Below, piece by piece: positions 16,077-23,708 of a stretch of 64,000 nucleotides of DNA; positions within the stretch are counted from its first letter, which is position 1, and every line of letters begins with the position of its first letter. This DNA is from Sphingobacteriales bacterium (lineage in GTDB: Bacteria; Bacteroidota; Bacteroidia; Sphingobacteriales; Sphingobacteriaceae). Both the position numbers and the translations under genes were made by a program. The stretch lies in NCBI GenBank assembly GCA_025353765.1, contig JANXOD010000020.1:124001-188000 (forward strand), in the 5' to 3' direction. Below the pieces are notes generated by a model. That model was not told the DNA's origin. It saw nothing but the letters and a program-made list of their open reading frames with translations, and ran no database searches.

Positions 16077-16092
16077 ATTTGTAGCCTTTCCA

Positions 16093-16389
16093 TCAGCTGT
16101 TTTTTAGCTCCTCTACCAAATTGTTTAATTCCTCATCGGTCAAGCGATCAATCATTTTTTCTGTTTCATCAGTATAGGCGACACTTGATAATTTAGGGAT
16201 ACTATAACTCATAAGTTTTTCTAAAAAATGAAGCTTATCCTTTGGCTCTAGCTTGCTAAACTCTATTTGTACTGCTTCCCAGTTATCGGTAATAAAATCA
16301 GCAACTTTTGATCTGATATTAAATACTACCTTATTTTTTGCTCCTTTCGGCTTTCCGGGGTTACCGGGTTTAAATTTTGTATCCTTCAT
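16093..16389 (-). CDS. TerS/DUF5681-like small DNA-binding protein
   Basis: A 98-residue protein opening with KFKPGNPGKPKGAKNK, the basic N-terminal signature of DUF5681-type proteins and of some phage small terminase-like proteins. A helical part follows, including SKLEPKDKLHFLEKLMSY and IPKLSS, and an acidic tail. Small terminase subunits recognise the packaging site; satellites often carry their own to redirect packaging. I choose the ATG at 16389, because an earlier in-frame ATG at 16440 would place a perfect hairpin inside the coding sequence. The terminase role is not proven; other DUF5681 proteins have no known function. Confidence 0.5.
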   Translation of the reverse strand: MKDTKFKPGNPGKPKGAKNKVVFNIRSKVADFITDNWEAVQIEFSKLEPKDKLHFLEKLMSYSIPKLSSVAYTDETEKMIDRLTDEELNNLVEELKNS

Positions 16390-16404
16390 TACATTTACGG
16401 CTAA

Positions 16405-16427
16405 ACAGCCCGTATTTAACGGGCTGT
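16405..16427 (-). terminator. Perfect hairpin between two island genes
   Basis: ACAGCCCGT and ACGGGCTGT form a 9-bp perfect stem with a 5-nt loop. It lies just after the stop of the 229-residue gene and just before the TerS-like start. On the minus strand it is followed by only a short T run, so it may attenuate rather than fully terminate. Confidence 0.6.
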
Positions 16428-16442
16428 AATTCATTCCCATAG

Positions 16443-17132
16443 TTAAATACCTCTTTGCTTCAATTCTTTGAAAATTTGTATGTTAGGTTTAAAACTATTG
16501 CGGCTCAATTCGATAAAACGATCAAGTTTTATTCCATTCACTTTATAAGTGTGCTCGGTTAAATCATGGAATAGTGAGGAATAAAGAGTTTCGTTAGCCG
16601 CTTTCTCAATATTATCAATAGCTATTATTAAGTTGTTTATCAAGCCCTGAAATTCAAATTGCTTTGGAGTATCAATATAAAACGAACACCTTTCTATATC
16701 ATCGCTAACCCTATCTTCATCAACTACAATTGTGTTATTTAAAATCTTGAAATATTCAATAGAAACATATTTATTGTCAATTAAACTATGTACTTCGAAA
16801 TAATATTTTACGTTTTCCATAACGCTGCTCATGTCTGGAAGAGCGACTAAGTTTATGCCCGCTGCTGGAAGTATCCCAATATTTCTATGAGCTTCGCCAT
16901 ATTTCCTCTCATAGAAATCTTCTTTAGTTTCCTTATTGAAAGTTTCAGGATTATTAAAGAGATTGTGGAGATCCTCTGTTACCAATTCTTTGAGTTCTGG
17001 GATTTCATTCCATTTTTTTAGTGTGTCTTCCATAAGGGGCTTAGTACCTTTAATGCCCTCTTTTAAATTTGCAATGCTGATTTCGTCTCTGAAAATCAAT
17101 TGCTTTTCTGCTGCTTTTTTTTCTGCTTTCAT
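16443..17132 (-). CDS. Hypothetical island protein, 229 residues
   Basis: A 229-residue soluble protein starting MKAEKKAAEKQLIF, Lys/Glu-rich in the first third, then mixed alpha/beta with many Asn and Ile. It has no membrane segment and no motif I recognise. It is placed 30 bp after the VirE_N-type gene and before the TerS-like gene, so it belongs to the replication-to-packaging stretch of the island. Confidence 0.6.
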   Translation of the reverse strand: MKAEKKAAEKQLIFRDEISIANLKEGIKGTKPLMEDTLKKWNEIPELKELVTEDLHNLFNNPETFNKETKEDFYERKYGEAHRNIGILPAAGINLVALPDMSSVMENVKYYFEVHSLIDNKYVSIEYFKILNNTIVVDEDRVSDDIERCSFYIDTPKQFEFQGLINNLIIAIDNIEKAANETLYSSLFHDLTEHTYKVNGIKLDRFIELSRNSFKPNIQIFKELKQRGI

Positions 17133-17162
17133 TTTTATTTATTTATGATTTATTAAAATTTA

Positions 17163-18092
17163 TTAAACTGTTTTACCATATCCTAAAGCTCGGAGCTTAC
17201 GCCCGCATAGCTTAATATCTCCACCGCATTCCAATTGGCAATACACACTTACGTTGTTGTATGCCTTATTAGGCAATTCTAAGCCCGTGGCTGCATCATC
17301 GCTAAAAAGATATAGTAGTTTGCGTTCTGTGCAATAATCAGCGCTAATACCCCTTTCTTTCCCAGGTCTGGCATATCGGTGCCGAGTGCCTTTATCGTGT
17401 TTAGGCTGATATGTCCATCCGTAAGCAATAAGCAAACTTTCAACATCCCCCGATTGGTTAAAAGCATCAAAGGGATTTAAATCGGTACTTCCTACAGCCT
17501 TTGGCTCATAGGGTTTTTTAGACTTTACAGGTACTTCATAAGTATAATTGAATACTTCTGCACTATGGTTAAAATATGCATTCCTATCTACTGAATAATA
17601 GCGGAAGCGTGCTATGTCCTTTACCGCTATATCAAAGTATGGCCTATCAATTCCTAATGATTTAAAATAAAGCTGTAAAGCATCAAAATGTTGATTAAAC
17701 TTAGCAGGGTTGCTGATTGGAACCAATCCCCAATACCCTGATCCACTTACAGATAACCCGCAATAGGCTACATAAGGCATATTGGTAATGATGGAATAAA
17801 ACAGATCTAATTTTTCAGCCGGGATTTTATCTATGTCAAAGCTTATTAAACCTGTACGGGTTACAACGTTTTGCTCATTGCGTGTTGGATAGCATATTGC
17901 TGAAGGTGTTATACCCGGTAACTTTGCTTTCAATTCGTCCCGTTCTGCTTTAGTGGTTTTTGAGCGTATTTCTGCAACATAGTTTTCAAGTGAATAATCA
18001 GATAAATAACTTAATAAGTTGCGCTCAATAGGGTTTTTGCCTGAATAATGATTGTAGTATGATACTGTTACATTTAATATTGAATTTTCCAT
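17163..18092 (-). CDS. BT4734/VirE_N-type primase-like protein
   Basis: A 309-residue protein matching the BT4734-like/VirE N-terminal domain, a branch of the archaeo-eukaryotic primase fold common in Bacteroidota mobile DNA. Visible hallmarks are ITPSAICYPTR (61-71), the acidic F-D-I-D at 85-88, SVSGSGYWGLVPI (114-126) and the PYFDIAVKDIARFRYYS stretch, where the last acidic residues lie. With the RepA-like ATPase next to it, it forms a probable primase-helicase replication module. The C-terminal 100 residues, GWTYQPKHDKGTRHRYARPGK onward split by a Cys-containing strand, resemble the small domain that follows primases in these elements. Confidence 0.75.
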   Translation of the reverse strand: MENSILNVTVSYYNHYSGKNPIERNLLSYLSDYSLENYVAEIRSKTTKAERDELKAKLPGITPSAICYPTRNEQNVVTRTGLISFDIDKIPAEKLDLFYSIITNMPYVAYCGLSVSGSGYWGLVPISNPAKFNQHFDALQLYFKSLGIDRPYFDIAVKDIARFRYYSVDRNAYFNHSAEVFNYTYEVPVKSKKPYEPKAVGSTDLNPFDAFNQSGDVESLLIAYGWTYQPKHDKGTRHRYARPGKERGISADYCTERKLLYLFSDDAATGLELPNKAYNNVSVYCQLECGGDIKLCGRKLRALGYGKTV

Positions 18093-18207
18093 CTTTTTAT
18101 CTTTACTGGTTTACTGATTTAAATCAGTAGATTTAATAATACCACTGTACTGGTTTACTGGTATTTAGCTTATATCTATGTAAGCTAAACCAGTAATACT
18201 AATAAAG

Positions 18208-19329
18208 TTATTCTACTGGTTCAGGTCTCTCTAATTGATAGTATGTATGAGGCCTTGCACCTTGTTTAAAAATTAATTGTTTATCGACATAATATTGTAT
18301 GTAGCCTTTAACCTTAGCTTCAGCAATGGAGTATCCATACCAACTATCAACCTCATTTTTAAGACTTAGCATTAAAGTGCCATATTTAGGCTTAACGTTC
18401 GCCTTAAATACCCTATTTAGTATTTCAAGGTGTGTATCCTTTGCTATTTCGCCCGGCAATAAGGCTTTTTGTTTCTTAGATGCACCTTCTTTGCCTGGTA
18501 AATAATCTTGTATGATGTAAGGCAATCCATATTCATCAATGCTAAAGGCAAAGGGCTCAGGATCAATTTCCCGGCAGAAGTCTGGGTGTATGATTGACTG
18601 CTCTTTATTTTCTGTTGATTTAGTAACTGAGTAAACCGCTTCTGCCTTATTTTGAGCCTCTGTTCCAACTGTCCCACGTACGGCTAAATCTGTTTTATTT
18701 TGATGTAAGACACATATTATACAAATATTAAGTTCCTCACTCCATTTCATTAGTTTACTGGTAATCATACTAGCCTGCTCTTCATCATTAATAGATGTTA
18801 TTAAATCCCGAAGACCATCAATTAAAACTATCCCGATATTAGGAGTATTATAAATTGTGTATTCAATAAAACTTAATCTTAAAGCAGCCGCGTATTTTCT
18901 AAGCCTGTAAACCTTTAGGTTTTCGCTTGTCTGAAGATTTGCAAGTTTTAATATTCTTCTTTGAGCATTACCAACATGGTAACTACCCATTTCGGTATCA
19001 AAAACTAATGTAACTTGCTTATCTTCATATAGATGGTTTTTTAAATGGATATTGTCAGTACATTTCTCAACTGAAAGCGAGCTTGCAACTAAAGAATGAG
19101 CAAAAAATGATTTTCGACTTTTTGCCTTACCTGTAATTACTACAAAGTTACCCAAGGTGCATAGAGTATATTCTTTACCATCCTGTGAAACCGTAAGGGC
19201 TATTTCAGGCTTTGCAATAAACCCTGTTTGGCTAACTAAAGATTCTTGATCTATACTTAAATAGTCTGGTTCTTCGACTATCCCCGCTATTAGGCGAAGA
19301 TTTAAGGCGTTATTTTCCATTAGCCCCAC
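18208..19329 (-). CDS. RepA-like RecA-fold ATPase (AAA_25 type)
   Basis: A 373-residue P-loop ATPase. Walker A is GKAKSRKS at 67-74, and Walker B is IVLIDG at 167-172. A DTEMGSYHVGNAQRR segment at 111-125 is typical of the hexameric RepA/DnaB-related helicases of plasmids and phage islands. The C-terminal 80 residues (from about 290) form a separate winged-helix-like part ending TYYQLERPEP. It overlaps the winged-helix gene upstream by 20 bp. With the primase-like gene 115 bp downstream it is likely the island's replication unit. Confidence 0.8.
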   Translation of the reverse strand: MGLMENNALNLRLIAGIVEEPDYLSIDQESLVSQTGFIAKPEIALTVSQDGKEYTLCTLGNFVVITGKAKSRKSFFAHSLVASSLSVEKCTDNIHLKNHLYEDKQVTLVFDTEMGSYHVGNAQRRILKLANLQTSENLKVYRLRKYAAALRLSFIEYTIYNTPNIGIVLIDGLRDLITSINDEEQASMITSKLMKWSEELNICIICVLHQNKTDLAVRGTVGTEAQNKAEAVYSVTKSTENKEQSIIHPDFCREIDPEPFAFSIDEYGLPYIIQDYLPGKEGASKKQKALLPGEIAKDTHLEILNRVFKANVKPKYGTLMLSLKNEVDSWYGYSIAEAKVKGYIQYYVDKQLIFKQGARPHTYYQLERPEPVE

Positions 19330-19612
19330 CTTTCACATATTCATAAACACTAAGGTTCGTTGAATAAAACCCCGCTGTGCGTTTAGTATAAGGACAATGC
19401 CCTTTATAAACCAATACGATATTTTTTAACTTCCTTAATGCGGCAATATGCCTACAGATATTCGGGCGTAGGATTCCGGTCTCAACCTCAACCATTCGCA
19501 TAGTCTTAGGTCTTTCAAGTAGTGAATTTCCTACTATTTTTAATTCTCTTTTAAAATGATTATCTTCGTTTGCAGACAAAGAATAATGGGGGATACTATT
19601 ATGCTGATCCAT
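19310..19612 (-). CDS. Winged-helix DNA-binding protein of the island
   Basis: A 100-residue protein whose central part, RPKTMRMVEVETGILRPNIC followed by RHIAALRKLKNIV, has the pattern of a helix-turn-helix. A wing with G-H-C-P-Y-T-K-R-T-A-G-F-Y-S-T-N follows. Similar short proteins sit before RepA-like genes in Bacteroidota elements. It is 3 bp after the AlpA-type gene, and its end overlaps the ATPase start, so it is part of one operon. A regulatory role is inferred from context. Confidence 0.6.
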   Translation of the reverse strand: MDQHNSIPHYSLSANEDNHFKRELKIVGNSLLERPKTMRMVEVETGILRPNICRHIAALRKLKNIVLVYKGHCPYTKRTAGFYSTNLSVYEYVKGGANGK

Positions 19613-19615
19613 GAT

Positions 19616-19951
19616 TTATCCCCTCTTTTTATTTTGTAAAAAGGAACCAGCTTCGCTAGCAATTTCTGCTAAAGTTTTTTTTCTGCCAGCCTTAATCCAT
19701 TCAGTTAGTTCTTGCTTTGAGAAATAAAGGCGTTTCCCTCGTTTAGAAACAGGTATTTCAGATCTATGGACTAAGCCGTAAATGGTTGGTACGGACAAAC
19801 TTATTAATGAGCCGGCTTGCTCAATGGTTAAGAGACTGTCTGACTCTACAGGAGTGCGGTTACTATTGTGAAGTAGCAGCCGTTCAATATTTTCCAGTTT
19901 ATCATAGAGCTGGGTAACGGCTTTCGGTAATTGTTCAAATGTGATTTCCAT
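19616..19951 (-). CDS. AlpA/excisionase-type helix-turn-helix protein
   Basis: A 111-residue protein. Its C-terminal half reads LLTIEQAGSLISLSVPTIYG followed by LVHRSEIPVSKRGKRLYFSK, the MerR-like HTH_17 fold used by excisionases and AlpA-type activators. The N-terminal half (EITFEQLPKAVTQLYDKLENI) is coiled-coil-like. I prefer ATG 19951 over an in-frame ATG at 19984, because the intervening bases form a perfect 12-bp inverted repeat, more likely an operator. AlpA proteins are usual controllers of excision and of satellite induction. Confidence 0.8.
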   Translation of the reverse strand: MEITFEQLPKAVTQLYDKLENIERLLLHNSNRTPVESDSLLTIEQAGSLISLSVPTIYGLVHRSEIPVSKRGKRLYFSKQELTEWIKAGRKKTLAEIASEAGSFLQNKKRG

Positions 19952-19952
19952 C

Positions 19953-20031
19953 TTGCAAAGCGTTGTCTTAAAAACGCTTTGCAATACTACTAGTGGGTTT
20001 TGTAGGGTTGCAATACGGCGGGTTATAACCC
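19953..20031 (-). promoter_or_regulatory. Palindromic control region before the HTH gene
   Basis: TTGCAAAGCGTT (19953-19964) is the exact complement of AACGCTTTGCAA (19973-19984). Further upstream, GGGTTATAACCC (20020-20031) is a perfect 12-bp palindrome. TTGCAATAC occurs twice in this stretch, at about 19980 and 20009. The cluster lies in the 100 bp between the HTH gene and the RteC-like gene. Confidence 0.6.
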
Positions 20032-20052
20032 ATGTAAAACCCGTATGAGATT

Positions 20053-20979
20053 TTATGCTTTGTTTATGGAATAATTGCCTGTGGTTCTATCCTGAATAGT
20101 ATTTAAGATTGGTCTTTGGCATCTGTCCTTGTTCGATGAAATAATATCATTGAGGTAACGAATTGTATAATCTTTTACTGTTTGATTCTTATACTGGAAG
20201 TTCTTATAAATCCAATATTCGAGTTCCTTTTGTTCACAACCTGTAATGATATCAGCTTTGATTAGTTGCTTAAATGCATCTGCTAAACGGTTTCCCCTAT
20301 CTAAAAATATCAATTTTTGTGGAGCATCTGTACCATTTTTTAAAATATTCTCAAGATCCATTTGATGTTCTCTACTAAAAAAATTCTTTAATAAGTCAAA
20401 AACTGTTTGGACGGCTTCCGATTTGAAAATGGGGGTTATTAAATCGCTTGATTGAATAATATTTTGTTGGATTTGGATATTAGCACTAGTTGAATTTTCA
20501 GAATCAACCAAACCATTAAGCCAATCAACGTATGCTTCAAAAATATCAATTTCTTTCTTTATAAGACCGTTAACAGTATTAAACTTTAATAAGTTACTTT
20601 TTGATAATTTTTCTAATGTATTATTTGCTGAGATCAATTCTTGCCTATTGAATTTCTCTATATTCACCTTATCATTAAATTTTGTACCAGTATTCCTTTT
20701 TTTCTTTTCAAGGTATTTAGATAATGCTAAAAAATAATATTCCTCAATCAAGTCAGCACAATGTTTAGGAAATATTAATGGAGCTCCGTCACGAAAATAG
20801 TATTTCTTGAACCCCTCAATCCCTGAATAGATTTTATTGTCTTTATTAGAAGCAAAAATACAGTCGTATCCAGAATGATAAAAGGCTTCATAAGTAATCT
20901 CCCAGGTTGAGAACCTTTCTATACTTTCAGTACTAAATCCGTATTTTTTTAATTTTTCAATCGTTAATTTTTCAATCAT
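20053..20979 (-). CDS. Hypothetical island protein with RteC-like C-terminus
   Basis: A 308-residue protein. The last 90 residues, with KLIFLDRGNRLADAFKQLIK, a GCEQKELEYWI helix, FQYKN and YLNDIISSNKDRCQRPI, resemble the C-terminal domain of RteC-type regulators and of other proteins placed beside integrases in Bacteroidota elements. The N-terminal 200 residues are Lys/Asn-rich and unfamiliar. It is 15 bp downstream of the integrase in the same direction, so probably co-transcribed. An element-control role is inferred; a defence or cargo role cannot be excluded. Confidence 0.55.
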   Translation of the reverse strand: MIEKLTIEKLKKYGFSTESIERFSTWEITYEAFYHSGYDCIFASNKDNKIYSGIEGFKKYYFRDGAPLIFPKHCADLIEEYYFLALSKYLEKKKRNTGTKFNDKVNIEKFNRQELISANNTLEKLSKSNLLKFNTVNGLIKKEIDIFEAYVDWLNGLVDSENSTSANIQIQQNIIQSSDLITPIFKSEAVQTVFDLLKNFFSREHQMDLENILKNGTDAPQKLIFLDRGNRLADAFKQLIKADIITGCEQKELEYWIYKNFQYKNQTVKDYTIRYLNDIISSNKDRCQRPILNTIQDRTTGNYSINKA

Positions 20980-20994
20980 TCGTTATAGTTATAA

Positions 20995-22248
20995 TTAAAA
21001 ATCAATTAAGCTTTCCATTACTTCATTTTTATTGATATCCTCAAATCCTGCAAAATAGCCCTGAGTTGTTTTCATGCTGCTATGAGTGAAAGCTTCACTT
21101 ACAAATTCCATGCTTAATCCGCTTCGTATCGCATTAGTGGCAAAGCTATGCCTAGCCCAATAAGTGGATATTTCAGAAGTAATATTAACAGATTTAGCCA
21201 ATTTTTTGACATTTTGATTAATGAATCTAGTAAAATTCTTTATCGTCTTAAATTTTACTTCTTCACTCTGTATTTCATTAAGGATAGGGAAAATGAACTC
21301 TTTAGGGATTTTATTAGTATTGCCATACTTTTCTATTACTTGTTTCGCAAATTCTGTTAAATAAACTACAATTGGCCGTAAGTCTGCTTTAGCTGTGTTA
21401 ATGGTTTTTGCACGATAAAAAATAATTTTATTTTCCTGTATATCTTCATAACGAAGTAAGGCAATATCTTTAATATTCATACCATTACAGATATAACTAA
21501 AAAACCAAAAATCCCTTGCTTTAGCCTGTTCCGGCGTTTTGGCCTCAGCTTGCATCAGTTTTTTTAAATCCCCTTTTGTTAACGATTTTTTCACACTCTT
21601 GACTGCGGGAACTTGATATTTACGTTTACCAAAAGGATAACTTTCAGGATCAATTTCTTTTTCACTAATAGCCGTGTTAAATACTGTTCGTAAGGCCCTT
21701 AGATAAATTGATACTGTAGTACGACTTCGTTTTTTAGTATTTATCATATAGCTTTCATATTTTGTTAACCATGCAGGATTAATCTCGCTGAAAAATAATT
21801 TTTGGGGGTCACTGCCTTTAAAGTTAGAAAGGAATTTTTTTAAAGATTTTAAGCTTAGATCATAGTTGCTAGCTGTACCTAATTGATTATTTTCCTTTAG
21901 CTTTTTAATAATCAAATCATATTGGTAAAAGATATTTCCACCCTCACCTGCATTTCGGTATAGCTTTTTCTCGAATTGGTCAAAACTAAAAGGATTAATA
22001 GCATTAGCTACATCATTTGCCATTTTTTCAAGCGATTGTAGTTGATGTCTAACCTCCTTATGTTCCGAACGGGGCTTTGATGTTTCCCAAATACTTTCAA
22101 ACTCTTTCTTTGTAAAATAAAACTTAGTTGAGTAAAGTTTTTGTATGCGGGGGCTGGATGTAAAAACTCTGATTTTTACAGGATAAGTATCGTTTGTTTT
22201 TGCCCGGCGTGTATCAAGATAAACGGAAATAAAAGTATCTTTATTCAT
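20995..22248 (-). CDS. int: Tyrosine recombinase (island integrase)
   Basis: A 417-residue integrase. The N-terminal arm-binding domain starts FISVYLDTRRAKTNDTYPVK, followed by a SAM-like core-binding domain (about 105-200) and the catalytic domain. Catalytic residues visible are W-A-R-H-S at 364-368 (Arg366), His389 and the nucleophile Tyr398 in TTQGYF. At the usual first arginine position (TGLR) the sequence is NGMN, so Asn258 replaces it. I choose ATG 22248; an upstream in-frame ATG at 22296 would read through the arm-type repeats. It acts on the tRNA-Val site 166 bp away. Confidence 0.93.
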   Translation of the reverse strand: MNKDTFISVYLDTRRAKTNDTYPVKIRVFTSSPRIQKLYSTKFYFTKKEFESIWETSKPRSEHKEVRHQLQSLEKMANDVANAINPFSFDQFEKKLYRNAGEGGNIFYQYDLIIKKLKENNQLGTASNYDLSLKSLKKFLSNFKGSDPQKLFFSEINPAWLTKYESYMINTKKRSRTTVSIYLRALRTVFNTAISEKEIDPESYPFGKRKYQVPAVKSVKKSLTKGDLKKLMQAEAKTPEQAKARDFWFFSYICNGMNIKDIALLRYEDIQENKIIFYRAKTINTAKADLRPIVVYLTEFAKQVIEKYGNTNKIPKEFIFPILNEIQSEEVKFKTIKNFTRFINQNVKKLAKSVNITSEISTYWARHSFATNAIRSGLSMEFVSEAFTHSSMKTTQGYFAGFEDINKNEVMESLIDF

Positions 22249-22278
22249 TGCTTCTAATGCTATAAACAAATATAATGA

Positions 22279-22300
22279 TTTGCATACCATTTGCATATAG
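22279..22300 (+). repeat. Right arm-type sites
   Basis: TTTGCATA at 22279-22286 and TTTGCATATAG at 22290-22300, 11 bp apart and in the same orientation as the pair at the left end. They lie between the integrase start and attR. Confidence 0.7.
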
Positions 22301-22413
22301 ATTTAATCAATAAATAGATAGTAACACGAATTAAACTCTTTGAAATTTGCTTTTTAACAACGTTATACGCACTATCAAGTTAATATTTAATGAACTATCA
22401 AATAGTATAATTT

Positions 22414-22460
22414 CTGCCTTACAAGCAGGGGGTCACTGGTTCGAACCCAGTATCTCCCAC
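22414..22460 (+). repeat. attR: 47-bp copy of the tRNA-Val 3' half
   Basis: Identical to 11389-11435. The bases before it do not supply an acceptor or D arm, so this is not a second tRNA gene. Confidence 0.93.
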
Positions 22461-22461
22461 T

Positions 22462-22496
22462 AAAACTTCATCAGGTAATACTGGTGAGGTTTTTTT
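22462..22496 (+). terminator. Native tRNA-Val terminator, displaced
   Basis: ACTTCATCAG (22465-22474) pairs with CTGGTGAGGT (22481-22490) with two G-T pairs and a 6-base loop, followed by seven T. Before integration it would have followed tRNA-Val directly. Confidence 0.7.
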
Positions 22497-22647
22497 GTTT
22501 AAGTCTGCCAGATTTTACAAGAAATGAAGATCTGCATAATTATATTTGTTGAGTAGAATATAATATTTAAAAAGCAATTTTTATCAATTAAAGAGGGAGA
22601 GTTTTTAGATTAGTTCATCTTAATAATAGTAATTCTTTTTATATATT

Positions 22648-23382
22648 ATGTTAGAAAAACTTGGAATAGAAGGAATATACGTTGTTCATGCAAAGAAAGG
22701 ATATGAAAGACATGAGCAAAGAATAAATGACTTGTTTTCTCAATATGGACTCAAGTATGAATTTGTAACAGACGGGGATATAACTTGCTTTACTCCTGAA
22801 TTATTGAACAAATATTTTATACCTGACATACAAGAAAGATTATCGAACGGATCAATTTCTTGTACTTTTAATCATATTTTAAGCTGTAAAAAGGTTGTAG
22901 AAAATAATAATAAGTATGCGCTAATTTTTGAGGATGATCCTTTTTTTATAGGTAATTTTTTGAAAGAAATAGAGAAAGTAACAAAAGAAGCAGATACGCT
23001 GGAAAAAGGATTTATTATTTCTTTAGAAAACACATCATTAAAGTTTCCTTCTTTCAAAAGCATTAAAAAGAACAAATACCTATATGAAGCTTCTTACGGA
23101 AGATGTGCTGGCGCTTATTTGATTGATTTAGTAGGTGCAAAAAATATTATGCATTATTTAGAAAAATATAAATGCGATAGGATAATAGATTGGTGGCATA
23201 ATAAACTTATTGATAACAAGGTTATTAAAATGTATTGGGCCTATCCCGCTTTCATAGAACAATGCTCTCATAATGGCATGATGTCTTCCACTATTTCATC
23301 TCGAAACCAAAGTTTAATTCGTCGTTTTAAATGGCTGGTTCATAAACATTATAAGACTTATATTTTAAGATTTTTTAAATAA
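22648..23382 (+). CDS. Glycosyltransferase family 25 protein
   Basis: A 244-residue cytoplasmic sugar transferase of the LPS-type GT25 family. The start GIEGIYVVHAKKGYERHEQR is the family's opening strand. SCTFNHILSCKKVVEN (about 71-86) and YALIFEDDPFF, with the acidic EDD, form the sugar-nucleotide and metal site. GAYLIDLVGAKNIMHYL matches the later conserved helix. It lies just outside attR, with no other polysaccharide gene beside it. The sugar and acceptor are unknown. Confidence 0.8.
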   Translation: MLEKLGIEGIYVVHAKKGYERHEQRINDLFSQYGLKYEFVTDGDITCFTPELLNKYFIPDIQERLSNGSISCTFNHILSCKKVVENNNKYALIFEDDPFFIGNFLKEIEKVTKEADTLEKGFIISLENTSLKFPSFKSIKKNKYLYEASYGRCAGAYLIDLVGAKNIMHYLEKYKCDRIIDWWHNKLIDNKVIKMYWAYPAFIEQCSHNGMMSSTISSRNQSLIRRFKWLVHKHYKTYILRFFK

Positions 23383-23439
23383 GGCCATAAACTCGAGATT
23401 AAGATAAACCAGGATTGTTATCTTGCAGAAAAAAAGATC

Positions 23440-23664
23440 ATGGCAAATACAAAACTAACCATAAATAGTAACGGATCGGTAAAAATAGAAGGCGACTTTG
23501 AAATAGTGGATATGCAGGGGAACAATTATGGCCTGCAGGGAAGGACTGTTGTTTCCATTTGCCGTTGTGGTCTTTCGGCTAATAAGCCGTTTTGTGATGG
23601 TTCGCATAGAGGGCATTTTGAACATGATGCACAAGCATTTGATCTTCCGCCACGCAAGGTTTAA
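23440..23664 (+). CDS. CDGSH iron-sulfur domain protein
   Basis: A 74-residue protein with the 2Fe-2S signature C-R-C-x7-F-C-D-G-S-H in the segment SICRCGLSANKPFCDGSH, giving three cysteines and one histidine as ligands. Bacterial CDGSH proteins are small redox or cluster-transfer factors. The N-terminal half (LTINSNGSVKIEGDFEIVD) is beta-rich. It stands alone between the glycosyltransferase and a convergent gene. Confidence 0.9.
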   Translation: MANTKLTINSNGSVKIEGDFEIVDMQGNNYGLQGRTVVSICRCGLSANKPFCDGSHRGHFEHDAQAFDLPPRKV

Positions 23665-23708
23665 TGATCTGAATTTTAAAAATTAATAGTTTAGGTATCA
23701 GGTAAGGA

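Larger units (their letters stand above)
11389..22460. mobile_element. 11-kb integrative island in tRNA-Val (phage-satellite-like or stripped prophage)
   Basis: The island is bounded by a 47-bp direct repeat of the tRNA-Val 3' half. Next to the right repeat lies a tyrosine integrase, and both ends carry repeats of a TTTGCATA motif that look like integrase arm sites. The genes run mostly leftward: integrase, RteC-like, AlpA-type HTH, winged helix, RepA-like ATPase, VirE_N primase-like, an unknown, TerS/DUF5681-like, a small unknown, a phage-virion-like protein, then a small protein and two JAMM proteins. No relaxase, transfer genes, large terminase, portal or capsid gene is recognised. The content fits a phage satellite or a decayed prophage better than a conjugative element, but this is inference. 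Confidence 0.9.

Noticed and set aside
11436-22413. Conjugative or mobilisable element interpretation of the island
   Set aside because: No relaxase, coupling protein or transfer gene is recognisable among its genes; oriT-only mobilisation cannot be excluded.
22414-22460. A second tRNA-Val gene
   Set aside because: Only the 3' half (from the anticodon stem) is present; the preceding bases give no acceptor or D arm. It is attR.
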